A stretch of DNA of 64,000 nt from Mycobacteroides sp. LB1. Its GTDB lineage: Bacteria; Actinomycetota; Actinomycetes; Mycobacteriales; Mycobacteriaceae. The stretch lies in contig NZ_JACCFF010000001.1 of NCBI RefSeq assembly GCF_013449725.1, positions 930,001-994,000 of the forward strand. Reading direction: 5' to 3'. The notes under the pieces were generated by a model, which was not told the origin of the DNA, did no database searches, and saw nothing but the letters and a program-made list of their open reading frames with translations. The position numbers and the translations under genes were made by a program. Below, in pieces: positions 43,627 to 52,287 of the stretch (positions are counted from its first letter, which is position 1; each line of letters opens with the position of its first letter).

Positions 43627-44828
43627 ACCGCCACCGTCCTACGCGCCAGTCGCTCCAGCACTCGGGACCGCTCGGTCTCGTCCTCAGCCAGACGTATCAC
43701 GGTGCGCGCCAACATCTTCGCTCCTTCGACCACCGCCCGATCGGCACCTGGTTCCTTCGCCGCCTTTTCGAAATCCGGTTGATGGATGACAGCCCCACCC
43801 GAGTCGATGCCGACGACCGGGTGGATACCGGGCAGCACTTGTGTCACATTGCCCATATCGGTGCTGCCCAAAGGCACCGCGGCTTCGAACTCCGCGGGCA
43901 CCGGCGTGCGGCCCAGGGATTCCATTTCCTCACGGAACACCTGCACGAGCCAGGGATCCGGCGTCAACTCCAGATATGGGGGCGAGGATTCAGCGAGCTC
44001 GTGGCTGCATCCGGTCGCCATCGCGCCTGCGGCGAAACAGGCGTACACCTTCTGCTCCAGCTCGCGCAGGGAGACCGATTCGACGGCACGCATCGTGTAC
44101 TGCATCGCGGCTCGACCCGGGATGATGTTGGCTGCCTCGCCACCCTCGGTGACGATGCCATGGATCAGCTGCCCGGGCGAAAGATGCTGGCGCAACAGGC
44201 CGATCGAGACCTGTGCGACGGTGACCGCGTCGGCGGCGTTGATTCCGAGGTGGGGTGCGACCGCGGCATGTGACTCTTTGCCGTGGTAGGTGACCATGAC
44301 GTCGGTGAGCGCCAGCGACCGGGCGCCGGCGATATCGATCGGCCCGGGATGCAGCATCACCGCGGCCGCGATGTCATCAAAGGCGCCCGCCTTGAGCAGA
44401 AGTGCCTTGCCGCCGCCGAATTCCTCGGCCGGCGTGCCGATAACCACCACGGTGAGCCCGAGGGCATCGGCAACCTCGGCGAGCCCCAGCCCGGTACCGA
44501 CCGCAGAGGCCGCGATGATGTTATGCCCGCAGGCGTGCCCGAGCCCAGGCAGCGCGTCGTACTCGGCGCAAACTCCGATGACCAGTGGGCCATCCCCGAA
44601 GGTGGCCCGAAATGCGGTGTCCATACCGCCCTGACCAGTGACGATCTCAAATCCGCGCTCAGCAAGCAGCCGCTGGGTTTTCAGGGCACTGCGAACCTCA
44701 TGGAAGGCCAGCTCGGGTTCGGAGTGGATGTCATGCGATAACGCCACCAGATCGGTCGCCGCACCATCCACGACCGCGCAGGCGGCCTGGGCATGCGGGG
44801 CGGAGGCCGCTTCCGTGGTCAAGGGCAT
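43623..44828 (-). CDS. amiB1: M20 family amidohydrolase AmiB1
   Basis: 401 residues, paralogue of the downstream amiA1 product but of the p-aminobenzoyl-glutamate hydrolase-like branch. IHSEPELAFHEVRSALKTQRLL near 35, CAEYDALPGLGHACGHNIIAASAVG near 87-111, PAEEFGGGKALLLKAGAF near 130 and VPLGSTDMGNVTQVLPGIHPVVG near 325 are visible. The metal set (His, Asp, Glu, His) appears complete. It is the first gene of the leftward pair and is divergent from deoD with a 36-base spacer. Confidence 0.9.
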   Translation of the reverse strand: MPLTTEAASAPHAQAACAVVDGAATDLVALSHDIHSEPELAFHEVRSALKTQRLLAERGFEIVTGQGGMDTAFRATFGDGPLVIGVCAEYDALPGLGHACGHNIIAASAVGTGLGLAEVADALGLTVVVIGTPAEEFGGGKALLLKAGAFDDIAAAVMLHPGPIDIAGARSLALTDVMVTYHGKESHAAVAPHLGINAADAVTVAQVSIGLLRQHLSPGQLIHGIVTEGGEAANIIPGRAAMQYTMRAVESVSLRELEQKVYACFAAGAMATGCSHELAESSPPYLELTPDPWLVQVFREEMESLGRTPVPAEFEAAVPLGSTDMGNVTQVLPGIHPVVGIDSGGAVIHQPDFEKAAKEPGADRAVVEGAKMLARTVIRLAEDETERSRVLERLARRTVAV

Positions 44829-44850
44829 TAGATCAGTATCCCATCATGGT

Positions 44851-44856
44851 TAGGCT
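44851..44856 (+). promoter_or_regulatory. -10 box of deoD
   Basis: TAGGCT lies eight bases before the GTG start at 44865 and there is no ribosome-binding site, so translation is probably leaderless or nearly so. Confidence 0.45.
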
Positions 44857-44864
44857 GCCTAGTT

Positions 44865-45713
44865 GTGACCGATGAGCCACTTGGGCGAAGAGGCGAAAAC
44901 GCCGATGAGGGTCCGGACAACAAAGCATCTCTCGCGGCGGCGGCAATCGCGGCACGCACCGGCGTCGCATCCCACCGCGTGGCGGTGGTTCTCGGATCTG
45001 GCTGGGCACCTGCGGCTGAGGAACTGGGAATCCCCGCGACAACAATTGCGATGGCCGATCTACCTGGATTCAGTCCACCGAGCGCGGCCGGTCACGGCGG
45101 ATCGGTGCTGTCCGTACCGATCGGCGGCCCCAGAGCCGGCACCGACCGGATGCTGGTACTGCTGGGCAGGATCCACGCCTACGAGGGTCACGACCTGCGC
45201 CATGTCGTCCATCCGGTGCGCACTGCCTGCGCCGCGGGCGCACGGACGGTCGTGCTCACCAACGCGGCCGGAGGGCTACGCGAGGAGTACACGGTGGGTC
45301 AGCCGGTGCTTATCGGCGACCATCTCAACCTGACGGCCAGGTCGCCGTTGGTCGGTGCGCAGTTCGTCGACCTGGTCGACGCCTATTCGCCGCGATTGCG
45401 GGCACTGGCCCGGGAGGTCAACGACAGCCTTGCCGAAGGGGTGTACGCGGGTCTGCCCGGCCCGCATTACGAGACACCCGCGGAGATCCGCATGCTGCGC
45501 ACGTTGGGCGCGGACCTGGTGGGCATGTCGACGGTGCACGAAACCATCGCAGCACGCGCGGCAGGGGCCGAGGTGCTTGGGGTGTCTCTGGTAACAAATC
45601 TCGCGGCGGGAATGACCGGGAAGTCCCTCAACCACGAAGAGGTGCTGGCCGCCGGGCGTGCGTCCGCGACGCGTATGGGTCAGCTGCTGAGCTCGGTGAT
45701 TGGTCGACTATGA
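44865..45713 (+). CDS. deoD: purine nucleoside phosphorylase (trimeric type)
   Basis: Cleaves (deoxy)inosine and (deoxy)guanosine with phosphate to base plus (deoxy)ribose 1-phosphate. The 282 residues align with M. tuberculosis DeoD (Rv3307): [17 protein letters not shown] near 40, phosphate-binding [21 protein letters not shown] near 98-118, [19 protein letters not shown] near 130, [25 protein letters not shown] near 204 and [10 protein letters not shown] near 243. It overlaps pmmB (ATGA), linking ribose 1-phosphate release to a hexose/pentose phosphomutase. Confidence 0.94.
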   Translation: MTDEPLGRRGENADEGPDNKASLAAAAIAARTGVASHRVAVVLGSGWAPAAEELGIPATTIAMADLPGFSPPSAAGHGGSVLSVPIGGPRAGTDRMLVLLGRIHAYEGHDLRHVVHPVRTACAAGARTVVLTNAAGGLREEYTVGQPVLIGDHLNLTARSPLVGAQFVDLVDAYSPRLRALAREVNDSLAEGVYAGLPGPHYETPAEIRMLRTLGADLVGMSTVHETIAARAAGAEVLGVSLVTNLAAGMTGKSLNHEEVLAAGRASATRMGQLLSSVIGRL

Positions 45714-47323
45714 CGGTTTCCGCGCAAACGATCCAGGAGTGGATCGACCACGATCCCGACCCCGAGACCGCAGCCGAGCTGCGCGCATGCTCCGCAGCGG
45801 AGCTCGCAGAACGATTCTCCGAGCCACTGGTGTTCGGTACAGCGGGCTTGCGCGGCACCGTCCGAGGCGGCCCGAACGGTATGAACCTGGCCGTCGTGGT
45901 GCGGACCACCTTTGCAGTGGCCAAGGTGCTCAAGAACCGGTGCCTGGGCGGCTCGACCGTGGTGGTGGGTCGCGATGCCCGGCACGGGTCCGACAAGTTT
46001 GCTCAGGGTGCGGCGGAAGTTCTTGCCGCCGAAGGGTTCAACGTCGTGCTGTTGCCCCGCCCGCTGCCGACGCCAGTGCTGGCGTTCGCGGTCCGCCACG
46101 TGGATGCGGCGGCCGGAATACAGATCACCGCATCTCACAACCCTCCGGCCGACAACGGCTACAAGGTATATTGGTCGGGCGGGGCTCAGATCATCTCCCC
46201 CACTGATCGCGATATCGAATCAACGACGGCCGCTGCCCCTTTCGCCGATCAGATTCCACGGAATCCGGTCACCCCCGCCGACGACTCACTGGTGGATGCC
46301 TATATCCAACGTGCCGCAACGGTGCGCCGAGGATCCGGCGCGGTCCGCGTCGCGCTCACCGCGCTGCACGGGGTCGGCGGGGCCACCGCGTTGGCTGCGC
46401 TGAATGCCGCTGGTATCACCGACATCCATGTAGTTGACAACCAGTTCCAGCCGGACCCCGATTTTCCCACCGTCGCGTTTCCGAACCCCGAAGAACCGGG
46501 AGCCTCCGACGCGGTGCTTGCACAGGCCGCCCAGGTCGACGCGGATCTGGCGATCGCGCTCGATCCGGATGCCGACCGGTGCGCCATCGGAATCCCCACC
46601 ACGACAGGTTGGCGCATGCTTTCCGGGGATGAAACCGGTTGGCTGCTGGGTGATTACATCCTCTCGACGCAACCTCGTTCATCCACTCCGCCAGTGGTGG
46701 CCAGCACCGTTGTCTCCTCCCGCATGCTCGCCCGCATCGCAGCATCGCTTGGCGCACGCCATGTGGAAACCCTCACCGGATTCAAATGGCTGGTCCGGGC
46801 AGCGGATTTCGATCTGGTCTATGCGTACGAGGAAGCCATTGGGCATTGCGTGGATCCGGCCGCGGTGCGCGATAAGGACGGCATCTCCGCGGCGGTACTC
46901 GCCTGCGACCTAGTCACGCACCTGCGTGCCCTCGGCACGAGCATCGAGGAAAAGCTTGAGAATCTGGCGATCAGGCATGGCATCCACGTGACCGCGCAGG
47001 TGTCGCGGCGGATGAACTCGCTCGACGACATCACCGCGATGATGACCCGCCTCCGGGAGAACCTGCCCGCCGCACTGTCCGGGTTCCCCATCACCCCGGA
47101 GGATCTGCTGGAACGACGGGGCCAGGAGCGCACCGATGCGGTGATCCTCTCCGGCGAAATCGGCGGGTCGTCCATCCGGCTGGTGATCCGCCCATCGGGA
47201 ACCGAGCCAAAGGTCAAGTGCTACATCGAGGTCCGTGAACCCGTCATCACGGACGCAACCGTCGCGCGGATCTGGGCCGGCGTCGTGGTCTCCGAGCTGG
47301 AGGCGTACGCCCGGAACATCTAG
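45710..47323 (+). CDS. pmmB: phosphomannomutase/phosphopentomutase-like PmmB
   Basis: Alpha-D-phosphohexomutase family, 537 residues. Active-site phosphoserine loop [17 protein letters not shown] near 138-154, metal loop [14 protein letters not shown] near 285, sugar-binding [12 protein letters not shown] near 370, and the phosphate-binding [15 protein letters not shown] near 495. The C-terminal length and context next to deoD suggest a phosphopentomutase-like job (ribose 1-P to ribose 5-P) in nucleoside salvage, as proposed for the PGM2 branch; the annotated name is phosphomannomutase. Both are possible. Confidence 0.9.
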   Translation: MTVSAQTIQEWIDHDPDPETAAELRACSAAELAERFSEPLVFGTAGLRGTVRGGPNGMNLAVVVRTTFAVAKVLKNRCLGGSTVVVGRDARHGSDKFAQGAAEVLAAEGFNVVLLPRPLPTPVLAFAVRHVDAAAGIQITASHNPPADNGYKVYWSGGAQIISPTDRDIESTTAAAPFADQIPRNPVTPADDSLVDAYIQRAATVRRGSGAVRVALTALHGVGGATALAALNAAGITDIHVVDNQFQPDPDFPTVAFPNPEEPGASDAVLAQAAQVDADLAIALDPDADRCAIGIPTTTGWRMLSGDETGWLLGDYILSTQPRSSTPPVVASTVVSSRMLARIAASLGARHVETLTGFKWLVRAADFDLVYAYEEAIGHCVDPAAVRDKDGISAAVLACDLVTHLRALGTSIEEKLENLAIRHGIHVTAQVSRRMNSLDDITAMMTRLRENLPAALSGFPITPEDLLERRGQERTDAVILSGEIGGSSIRLVIRPSGTEPKVKCYIEVREPVITDATVARIWAGVVVSELEAYARNI

Positions 47324-47333
47324 CTCGGCCCGA

Positions 47334-47984
47334 TCATCTGGGCCCGAATTGGCGATCGCCCGCGTCACCCAATCCGGGAACGATGTACCCAGCCTCGTTG
47401 AGGCCCTCGTCGATCGTGGCCGTGAACAGTCGCGCGGACTCGATTCCCCCGGACTCGCCGTACCGCGCAACGCACTCCTGAACCGCCGCGACCCCCTGTG
47501 GTGCCGCGACCACGCACAGCATGGTGATGTCGGTGGCGCCTCGGGAGTGCAGCAGGTCGAGTGTGTAGACCATCGACCCGCCGGTGGCGAGCATCGGGTC
47601 CAGGACAAACACCGGCCGTGCCGACAAATCGGCCGGAAGAGATTCCAGGTATGGGGTGGGTTGCCATGTCTCTTCGTCGCGTGCCATCCCGACGAATCCG
47701 ACCCGCGCCTCGGGAATGAGGGCGTGTGCCTGATCCACCATGCCCAACCCCGCCCGAAGAACCGGTACCAGCAACGGAGGATTGGCCAACCGATAACCGA
47801 GCGTCTCGGCCACCGGTGTGCGCACCGTGGAGGACTCGATCGGTGCCGCACGGGTGGCCTCATAGACAAGCATCAGCGTCAGATCCCGCAGCGCAGCGCG
47901 GAAAGCCGCGTTATCGGTGCCGACATCGCGAAGGGTGGTTAACCGGGCCGCCGCCAGCGGGTGCTCGACTACATGCACATGCAT
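47334..47984 (-). CDS. upp: uracil phosphoribosyltransferase
   Basis: 216 residues; makes UMP from uracil and [26 protein letters not shown] at the start, then [28 protein letters not shown] near 74-101, the PRPP loop [21 protein letters not shown] near 124-144, and [22 protein letters not shown] at the end are standard Upp landmarks. A TAGGGT -10 box (47991-47996, minus strand) lies six bases before the ATG, so the mRNA should be leaderless. Confidence 0.94.
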   Translation of the reverse strand: MHVHVVEHPLAAARLTTLRDVGTDNAAFRAALRDLTLMLVYEATRAAPIESSTVRTPVAETLGYRLANPPLLVPVLRAGLGMVDQAHALIPEARVGFVGMARDEETWQPTPYLESLPADLSARPVFVLDPMLATGGSMVYTLDLLHSRGATDITMLCVVAAPQGVAAVQECVARYGESGGIESARLFTATIDEGLNEAGYIVPGLGDAGDRQFGPR

Positions 47985-48264
47985 GGAGAGACCCTAGAAC
48001 AGCAAGCATCGATCCCGACAACCTTGGATGTGACGGGCATCACTCTCGACGCACCGCGCCTCTGTGCCTCAAAATCGTTCCTAGCAAAGCCGAGCAAGCT
48101 AGCCTGAACAGGCAATACTACGGGGTAGCCAGGTTGCCGAAAAAATCTTTCAAAAAGTTTGAGAAAGATGGAACCGATTCGCCACCACCCCCGTCGTATT
48201 CAGTTACAAGGCAAAAACTGCCCGAAACCGGGCAGGTAGCCGCCACCGATGAGATGGAGGGGAC
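47985..48264 (+). promoter_or_regulatory. AT-rich control region with two hairpins ahead of the Esp-like operon
   Basis: Inside this 280-base spacer an AT-rich run contains an inverted repeat, ATCTTTC at 48145-48151 and GAAAGAT at 48163-48169. Nearer the gene, CTGCCCG (48218-48224), loop AAAC, CGGGCAG (48229-48235) forms a perfect 7-pair hairpin about 30 bases before the ATG. GATGGAGGGGAC is the ribosome-binding site. The AT-rich part is a possible binding site for a nucleoid protein; the hairpin lies in the untranslated leader. Confidence 0.45.
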
Positions 48265-48591
48265 ATGGCAGACGGACTAGCAGCTGACACAGACATTCTG
48301 CGTGGCGTTGGCGGGGTTCAGACGGGGATGGGCGGAACGCTCGCGGCGGTGGGCACCGCAGTCAGCATTTTCCCGGTCGCCGCACTGGCGCCGATCTTCG
48401 GTCCGATTGGCGCGCACTACCTGGGCGCATTCGCCATGACCTCCGCCAAGCAAGGGATGGACGTCGGTCAGCTCGCAATGGGCGTCACCGAGTCCGGTGT
48501 CAGCACCAATCTGGCGAGCAACGGCTACGACGACGATGACGACAACGTCGGCCAGAACATCAGCGCCACCGTCGAGGGAATCGAGGCGTAA
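48265..48591 (+). CDS. EspC-like small protein, putative type VII secretion substrate
   Basis: 108 residues, no Trp or Cys. A helical start (about 5-22) leads into a Gly/Ala/Ile-rich stretch (23-60) containing FGPIGAHYLGAFAM, then helix GMDVGQLAMGVTESGV and a SNGYDDDDD segment. Length and layout resemble the EspC/DUF2580 family, in which a GP..xFxxAF-type centre and a C-terminal YxxxD follow; here Tyr88-x3-Asp92 fits the type VII export signal YxxxD/E. The acidic tail is unusual. It is the first gene of a four-gene operon. That it is exported is inference. Confidence 0.6.
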   Translation: MADGLAADTDILRGVGGVQTGMGGTLAAVGTAVSIFPVAALAPIFGPIGAHYLGAFAMTSAKQGMDVGQLAMGVTESGVSTNLASNGYDDDDDNVGQNISATVEGIEA

Positions 48592-48593
48592 CC

Positions 48594-49943
48594 ATGGTTG
48601 AGACAAAGCCGTATTCGTCCGAGCACCTGTCGCAGGCGACGAATACCAACTACCCAAGCTTCGAGAACAACCCCTTCTCGGCCAATCTGATCGGCTCGGC
48701 CATGGACATGGCGGGCACGGTCGGTAACGGCCAGTTCAAGGAAGGCCAGGACCCCAGCAAGATGCTGGAGGGCGGCATGCAGGTCATGCAACAGGTCATG
48801 CAACAGGGCATGCAGGCGGGCAGCCAGCTCATCGGCTCCTTCGCCGGTGCGGCAGCTCAGGCTCTGGGGCAGTTCGCCGGCATGGCCGGCCAGGCGCTGA
48901 GCAGCATGGCCACCCGCAGCGGCTCCATGGGCGCCAATGTCGGACAGGCATCCGAGTCCACCACCCGGGCCGGCACCCTGATCACGGAGGCCCTGCAACA
49001 GTTCCAACACACCTCCGAGATGCTGACACCGCTGATTGGGCTTTTCCCTCCCGCTGCCGCTGAGCTCGCCCAAGCAGCAGCCGAGTGCACCACCAAGGTC
49101 TCGGCTTACACCGCGACGCTCGAGGGTGAGCTAGGCGGACAGGCCGGTGAACTGACAGGCATGGCGGGTGCCGACATGGGAAACCCCTCGACACCCGCGT
49201 CCGGAAGCGTCCAGCCCGCCATGTCGGCGATGCAGGGCGGTCTCCAGGCCGGAACCCAGGCACTGTCCGGTGCCGCCAGCGGCGTCACCCAGACCATGAG
49301 CTCGATGGGTCAAGGCCTCGGCCAGATTCCGCAGGCCCTCACTGGCCTGCTCGGTGGCGCCGGTGGAGGCAGCGGCGCAGGTAGCGCCCTGGGCGGTGCC
49401 AACATGAGCGGCATTGCCGCCGGCGCGCTCAACAATCCGTTCGGCGGTGGCGGCCATGCGTCCAGCACTGCCGGTGGTACCAGCAGCGGATTGGGTGGCG
49501 CCAACGCCAATGCGGCCAAGATGCTGCTCGACCCCCGCAGCATGGGTAAGGGTGCGCAGCTGTTCCTCCCGGATGGCAGCACCAGCCAGGCCCCGAACGC
49601 CTCCGCCGCCGAGGCGGTGCGCAAGGCGCTCAGCCAGGTGGGTGTGCCCTATGAGTGGGGTGGCACCAAGCCCGGTGTCGGCCTGGACTGCAGCGGCCTG
49701 ACCCAGTGGGCGTACGGAGAGTCCGGCGTCAACATCCCCCGGCTCGCCCAGGAGCAGGGTGTCGGTATCCACGTCGACCAGGGCTCGGTCATGCCGGGCG
49801 ACCTTGCGGTGTGGGATGGCCACGTCGCCATGATCATCGGCAACGGCATGATGGTCGAGGCCGGTGACCCGGTGCAGATCTCCCCGATCCGCACCACCAA
49901 CGCCGGGCAGGGATTCCATGGATTCTTCCGACCCACTTCCTAG
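48594..49943 (+). CDS. Gly/Ala-rich protein with C-terminal NlpC/P60 peptidoglycan hydrolase domain
   Basis: 449 residues. Residues 1-190 are helical with Met/Gln-rich heptads (GGMQVMQQVMQQGMQAGSQL near 62-82) and a long amphipathic part ending CTTKVSAYTATLEGEL, like an EspA/EspB- or PPE-type helical bundle. Residues about 190-330 are Gly/Ser/Ala-rich and low complexity. The NlpC/P60 domain (about 337-449) has QVGVPYEWGGTKPGVGLDCS with nucleophile Cys366 and GHVAMIIG with His410. There is no Sec signal peptide; Tyr20-x3-Glu24 fits a type VII export signal. It probably cleaves peptidoglycan stem peptides outside the cell. It begins two bases after the EspC-like gene. Confidence 0.8.
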   Translation: MVETKPYSSEHLSQATNTNYPSFENNPFSANLIGSAMDMAGTVGNGQFKEGQDPSKMLEGGMQVMQQVMQQGMQAGSQLIGSFAGAAAQALGQFAGMAGQALSSMATRSGSMGANVGQASESTTRAGTLITEALQQFQHTSEMLTPLIGLFPPAAAELAQAAAECTTKVSAYTATLEGELGGQAGELTGMAGADMGNPSTPASGSVQPAMSAMQGGLQAGTQALSGAASGVTQTMSSMGQGLGQIPQALTGLLGGAGGGSGAGSALGGANMSGIAAGALNNPFGGGGHASSTAGGTSSGLGGANANAAKMLLDPRSMGKGAQLFLPDGSTSQAPNASAAEAVRKALSQVGVPYEWGGTKPGVGLDCSGLTQWAYGESGVNIPRLAQEQGVGIHVDQGSVMPGDLAVWDGHVAMIIGNGMMVEAGDPVQISPIRTTNAGQGFHGFFRPTS

Positions 49944-49983
49944 TTCGGGAGTGCCGCGGCCCGAGCCGCGTGCGAGCATCGAC

Positions 49984-50271
49984 ATGACAAATCGTGCTCG
50001 CACGCTGCGGGTCAAGGTATCCGAATTCGGTCTGCCGCTTGAGGTTCAGGTCGAACCTGACCTGCTCGGCCGCGGCGCGTCAGCACTGGCACGGGAAATC
50101 TTGAATCTGTGCCAACTCGGTGCCGCGCGCTGCGGAGCGGCCCGCCGCGAAGAACTCGCTGAAACCGGTATCCCGGACTACATCCTGGACAAGCTCGGTC
50201 TGGCGACGCCCGCCCAGGTCGCCGACCTCGAACTGCGCCAATCCGAAGAGCAGATGGAACGGAGATCCTGA
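49984..50271 (+). CDS. EspD/YbaB-like protein, putative secretion chaperone
   Basis: 95 residues. It starts RARTLRVKVSEFGLPLEVQV and continues ASALAREILNLCQLGAARCG, the same order (RTxxV, LxxEIL, Ala-rich helix) as the YbaB-like part of EspD and EspH of the ESX-1 systems. The C-terminal half is polar and helical. Those proteins stay in the cytosol and stabilise Esp substrates. Start ATG 49984; GTG 49951 is in frame but has no ribosome-binding site. The stop shares one base with the next ATG. The family call rests on a pattern match, not a search. Confidence 0.55.
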   Translation: MTNRARTLRVKVSEFGLPLEVQVEPDLLGRGASALAREILNLCQLGAARCGAARREELAETGIPDYILDKLGLATPAQVADLELRQSEEQMERRS

Positions 50272-50612
50272 TGACGGAGCCAGACCTCACCTTCTTCAAG
50301 GCACTCGAACAGCAGTATCAGGAGACCATGACGAAGGCCCGCGCCGGCGGCCATATCCTCAACGGCGCGGTCGACGAGCTGAAAGATCTTCGCGGATGGG
50401 CACGTTCGGCGCAGGGCCATGTCGAGGCGGAAGCCAACGGCAACGGTGCGTTGACCAACCTGAAGCTTGACGACTCGGTCACCAAGCTGTCCCCGAGGCT
50501 CGTCGGGCAGATCGTTGTGGCTACCGCCGCAGCCGCCGCGGGTCAGGCATTCGATCACCGCGAACGGGTGTTCGCCCAACTGATGGTCGATATGAAGGAC
50601 CCGCAGCCCTAG
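50271..50612 (+). CDS. YbaB/EbfC-like protein
   Basis: 113 residues. After a helical N-terminus (KALEQQYQETMTKARAGG) comes the YbaB core: GHVEAEANGNGALTNLKLDD, a beta-hairpin, then SPRLVGQIVVATAAAAAGQA, the long helix. EspL of ESX-1 and the nucleoid protein EbfC share this fold. In this operon a chaperone or partner role for the upstream secreted proteins is more likely than a general nucleoid role, but that is inference. GGAG lies seven bases before the ATG. The end overlaps the ferredoxin gene by four bases, tail to tail. Confidence 0.65.
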   Translation: MTEPDLTFFKALEQQYQETMTKARAGGHILNGAVDELKDLRGWARSAQGHVEAEANGNGALTNLKLDDSVTKLSPRLVGQIVVATAAAAAGQAFDHRERVFAQLMVDMKDPQP

Positions 50613-50848
50613 TCGAGCGACGAGGGCGCGATCTGTTCACCGCTGAGCGCGCTGAACACCCTGATGGCCTCCACCGGACATGATTCGGCTGCATCGATAA
50701 CCACCGTGCCAGGCTCGACGAGCGTATTAATTGGCCGAGCCCCCGCAGATTCGAAAGAAAAGTGCTTGGGCGCCAAGGAAACACATTTTCCTGACCTGAT
50801 ACATGCCGACCGATCGACAACCATTCGCCATTTGGGATCATTCACCAT
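50609..50848 (-). CDS. ferredoxin, 3Fe-4S type
   Basis: 79-residue small ferredoxin: VDRSACIRSGKCVSLAPKHF at 11-30 gives C-x5-C, and ESCPVEAIRVF near 56 gives the third Cys before Pro, the three-cysteine pattern of 3Fe-4S ferredoxins that serve cytochromes P450. The longer frame upstream has no support; GAAAGGGCG ahead of ATG 50848 fixes the start. No P450 or ferredoxin reductase gene lies nearby, so the partner must be encoded elsewhere. Confidence 0.85.
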   Translation of the reverse strand: MVNDPKWRMVVDRSACIRSGKCVSLAPKHFSFESAGARPINTLVEPGTVVIDAAESCPVEAIRVFSALSGEQIAPSSLD

Positions 50849-51199
50849 TCGCCCTTTCGTCCCGGGCTGCAAGAGCAAGGTGTCCCGACGGCGTCTCGAA
50901 TTACATCGGCTGTCCATGGTCGCCGTCACACCTACCGACCCCTCATAGATGCACCGGTAGGTGCTCGCGGCGACCAAAGATGGGCTTGTCTGCGGTCGAG
51001 CGGCCGCCGAACATAGCGCATCCACGCTGCGGGCACGGCCCGAAGACACAGGGTCCGTACTTAGCCCGCCGATCGCGGGAGCGAGCCAAAAAATATCGCT
51101 TCTGAGCTGCCCGCGCAACCTTTTCGGAATACTCGAACAATTGCGCGCCTAGCACTGTCGTTCAATTGCTACGGGTACCTCCGCTGATAACATTCGCAG
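50849..51199. other. intergenic region, 351 bases, no gene recognised
   Basis: No supported gene. The minus strand can be read as a 70-codon ORF (50943-51155) with clustered Cys (KYGPCVFGPCPQRGCAMFGG), but it lacks a ribosome-binding site and a recognisable fold. The left end holds the ferredoxin promoter, the right end the promoter of the PAS/GAF-like gene. Confidence 0.4.
51188..51193 (+). promoter_or_regulatory. -10 box of first DUF5593-type gene
   Basis: TAACAT ends six bases before the GTG at 51200, preceded by TTGCTA (51166-51171) at a 16-base spacing. The second paralogue has the identical TAACAT at the same distance. Confidence 0.5.
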
Positions 51200-52183
51200 G
51201 TGGCGCGCGAGTGGCTTCTCCTGGAAACCCTCGGCGACGAGCCAACAGTCATCGCAGCAGGAAATCAGTCGCGGAATATGGTTCCCCTCAGCGCATTCCT
51301 TCGCCGTAATCGAAATCTTGGTCTCATTCGCCGGGTGGTCGCCGCGGCAACACAGGCCAACAAGGCCGCCACGATCGGCCCACCCGATCTGGATGTGGTC
51401 ATCGACGTCCGTCCGGTCGCCATGCCCGACGGTCGGGTACACGGGGTATGGCTGTGGGCGGGCTCTACACCCCCACCCGCCGATCCTCCCGCCGAGGGCG
51501 GTGCGGTGGTCCTCAACGCCGATACCGGAGCGCTGTACATGAGCGACGGCGCCGCCCTGGCCATGGGAATGGCCCCTTCGGATCCACACGCGGAGATCAG
51601 CATGCCGCAGCTGTACCGCTACGTGGCGCCTAATCCCGGCGAGACGGATGTCCTGGGGCTTATCGTGACCGCCACCGAAGGCATGACCTACAGCGCCACC
51701 TGGCCGGGTGTCGACAGCGACGGAAATCCCACGCTGTGTCACTTCGCAAGCCGATTAGTTCTGGAACCCAACGACGAGGGCGTCCCCGAGCGTCTGGGGC
51801 GCGCGATCAACCTGCGTGTCGGCAGCCCGGCGCTACCCATTCCGCTACTCGAACAACAGGTCCTCGAGGCCACCGCCGAGCCGGGCGCGTATCGGGCGCT
51901 GGTCATGATCGCCTCGCGCAAATTGATCAAGTGGATCGATCCGCCTGCACCGGAATGGCATTGGGAGTTCGACCCGCAGGGCCGACCCAAGATTCATCCG
52001 GATGACGAGGCGAATCTGAACTTCATGATCGACAATGCCGTGTTCGGTACCACCGAGGCTGTCATCAGGTTCCGATGCCATGACGACAGCTGGGAATCGC
52101 TGCACTGCTCTACCCGAGTGGTCAGACTCAGCGAGGACGCGACCGTCGCACTCATCACCCACCGGCGTCGGCCCGCGGCCTGA
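51200..52183 (+). CDS. PAS/GAF-like DUF5593-type protein, copy 1
   Basis: 327 residues. The family opening REWLLLETLGDEPTVIAAGN is followed by LSAFLRRNRNLGLIRRVVAA, a DGRVHGVWLWAGS strand typical of a PAS core, and a second domain from about 150. A C-terminal WIDPPAPEWHWEFDPQGRPK, then IHPDD and a SWESLHCSTRVVRL strand suggest another PAS-like unit. No enzyme motif, membrane segment or DNA-binding domain is present, so a sensory or scaffold role is likely. It shares its architecture with the next gene; the two are tandem paralogues. Confidence 0.7.
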   Translation: MAREWLLLETLGDEPTVIAAGNQSRNMVPLSAFLRRNRNLGLIRRVVAAATQANKAATIGPPDLDVVIDVRPVAMPDGRVHGVWLWAGSTPPPADPPAEGGAVVLNADTGALYMSDGAALAMGMAPSDPHAEISMPQLYRYVAPNPGETDVLGLIVTATEGMTYSATWPGVDSDGNPTLCHFASRLVLEPNDEGVPERLGRAINLRVGSPALPIPLLEQQVLEATAEPGAYRALVMIASRKLIKWIDPPAPEWHWEFDPQGRPKIHPDDEANLNFMIDNAVFGTTEAVIRFRCHDDSWESLHCSTRVVRLSEDATVALITHRRRPAA

Positions 52184-52275
52184 TGCTCTTCGTGTAAGCG
52201 GCCCATCGCAGTGCCGCGGCGGCGACACCCCGATCCGGGTCAGATTCGGGCCCCCGCGAGATCGCCCATAATTGC

Positions 52276-52281
52276 TAACAT
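52276..52281 (+). promoter_or_regulatory. -10 box of second DUF5593-type gene
   Basis: TAACAT with six bases to the ATG at 52288, the same arrangement as in front of copy 1. No ribosome-binding site, so probably leaderless. Confidence 0.5.
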
Positions 52282-52287
52282 CCTGCG

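Noticed and set aside
49131-50015. 294-residue minus-strand ORF opposite the NlpC/P60 gene
   Set aside because: It mirrors the Gly/Ala repeats of the real gene and has no ribosome-binding site or motif.
50943-51155. Cys-rich 70-residue minus-strand ORF
   Set aside because: The Cys spacing is suggestive, but there is no ribosome-binding site, no recognisable domain, and it overlaps the promoter zone; kept only as a note in the intergenic entry.
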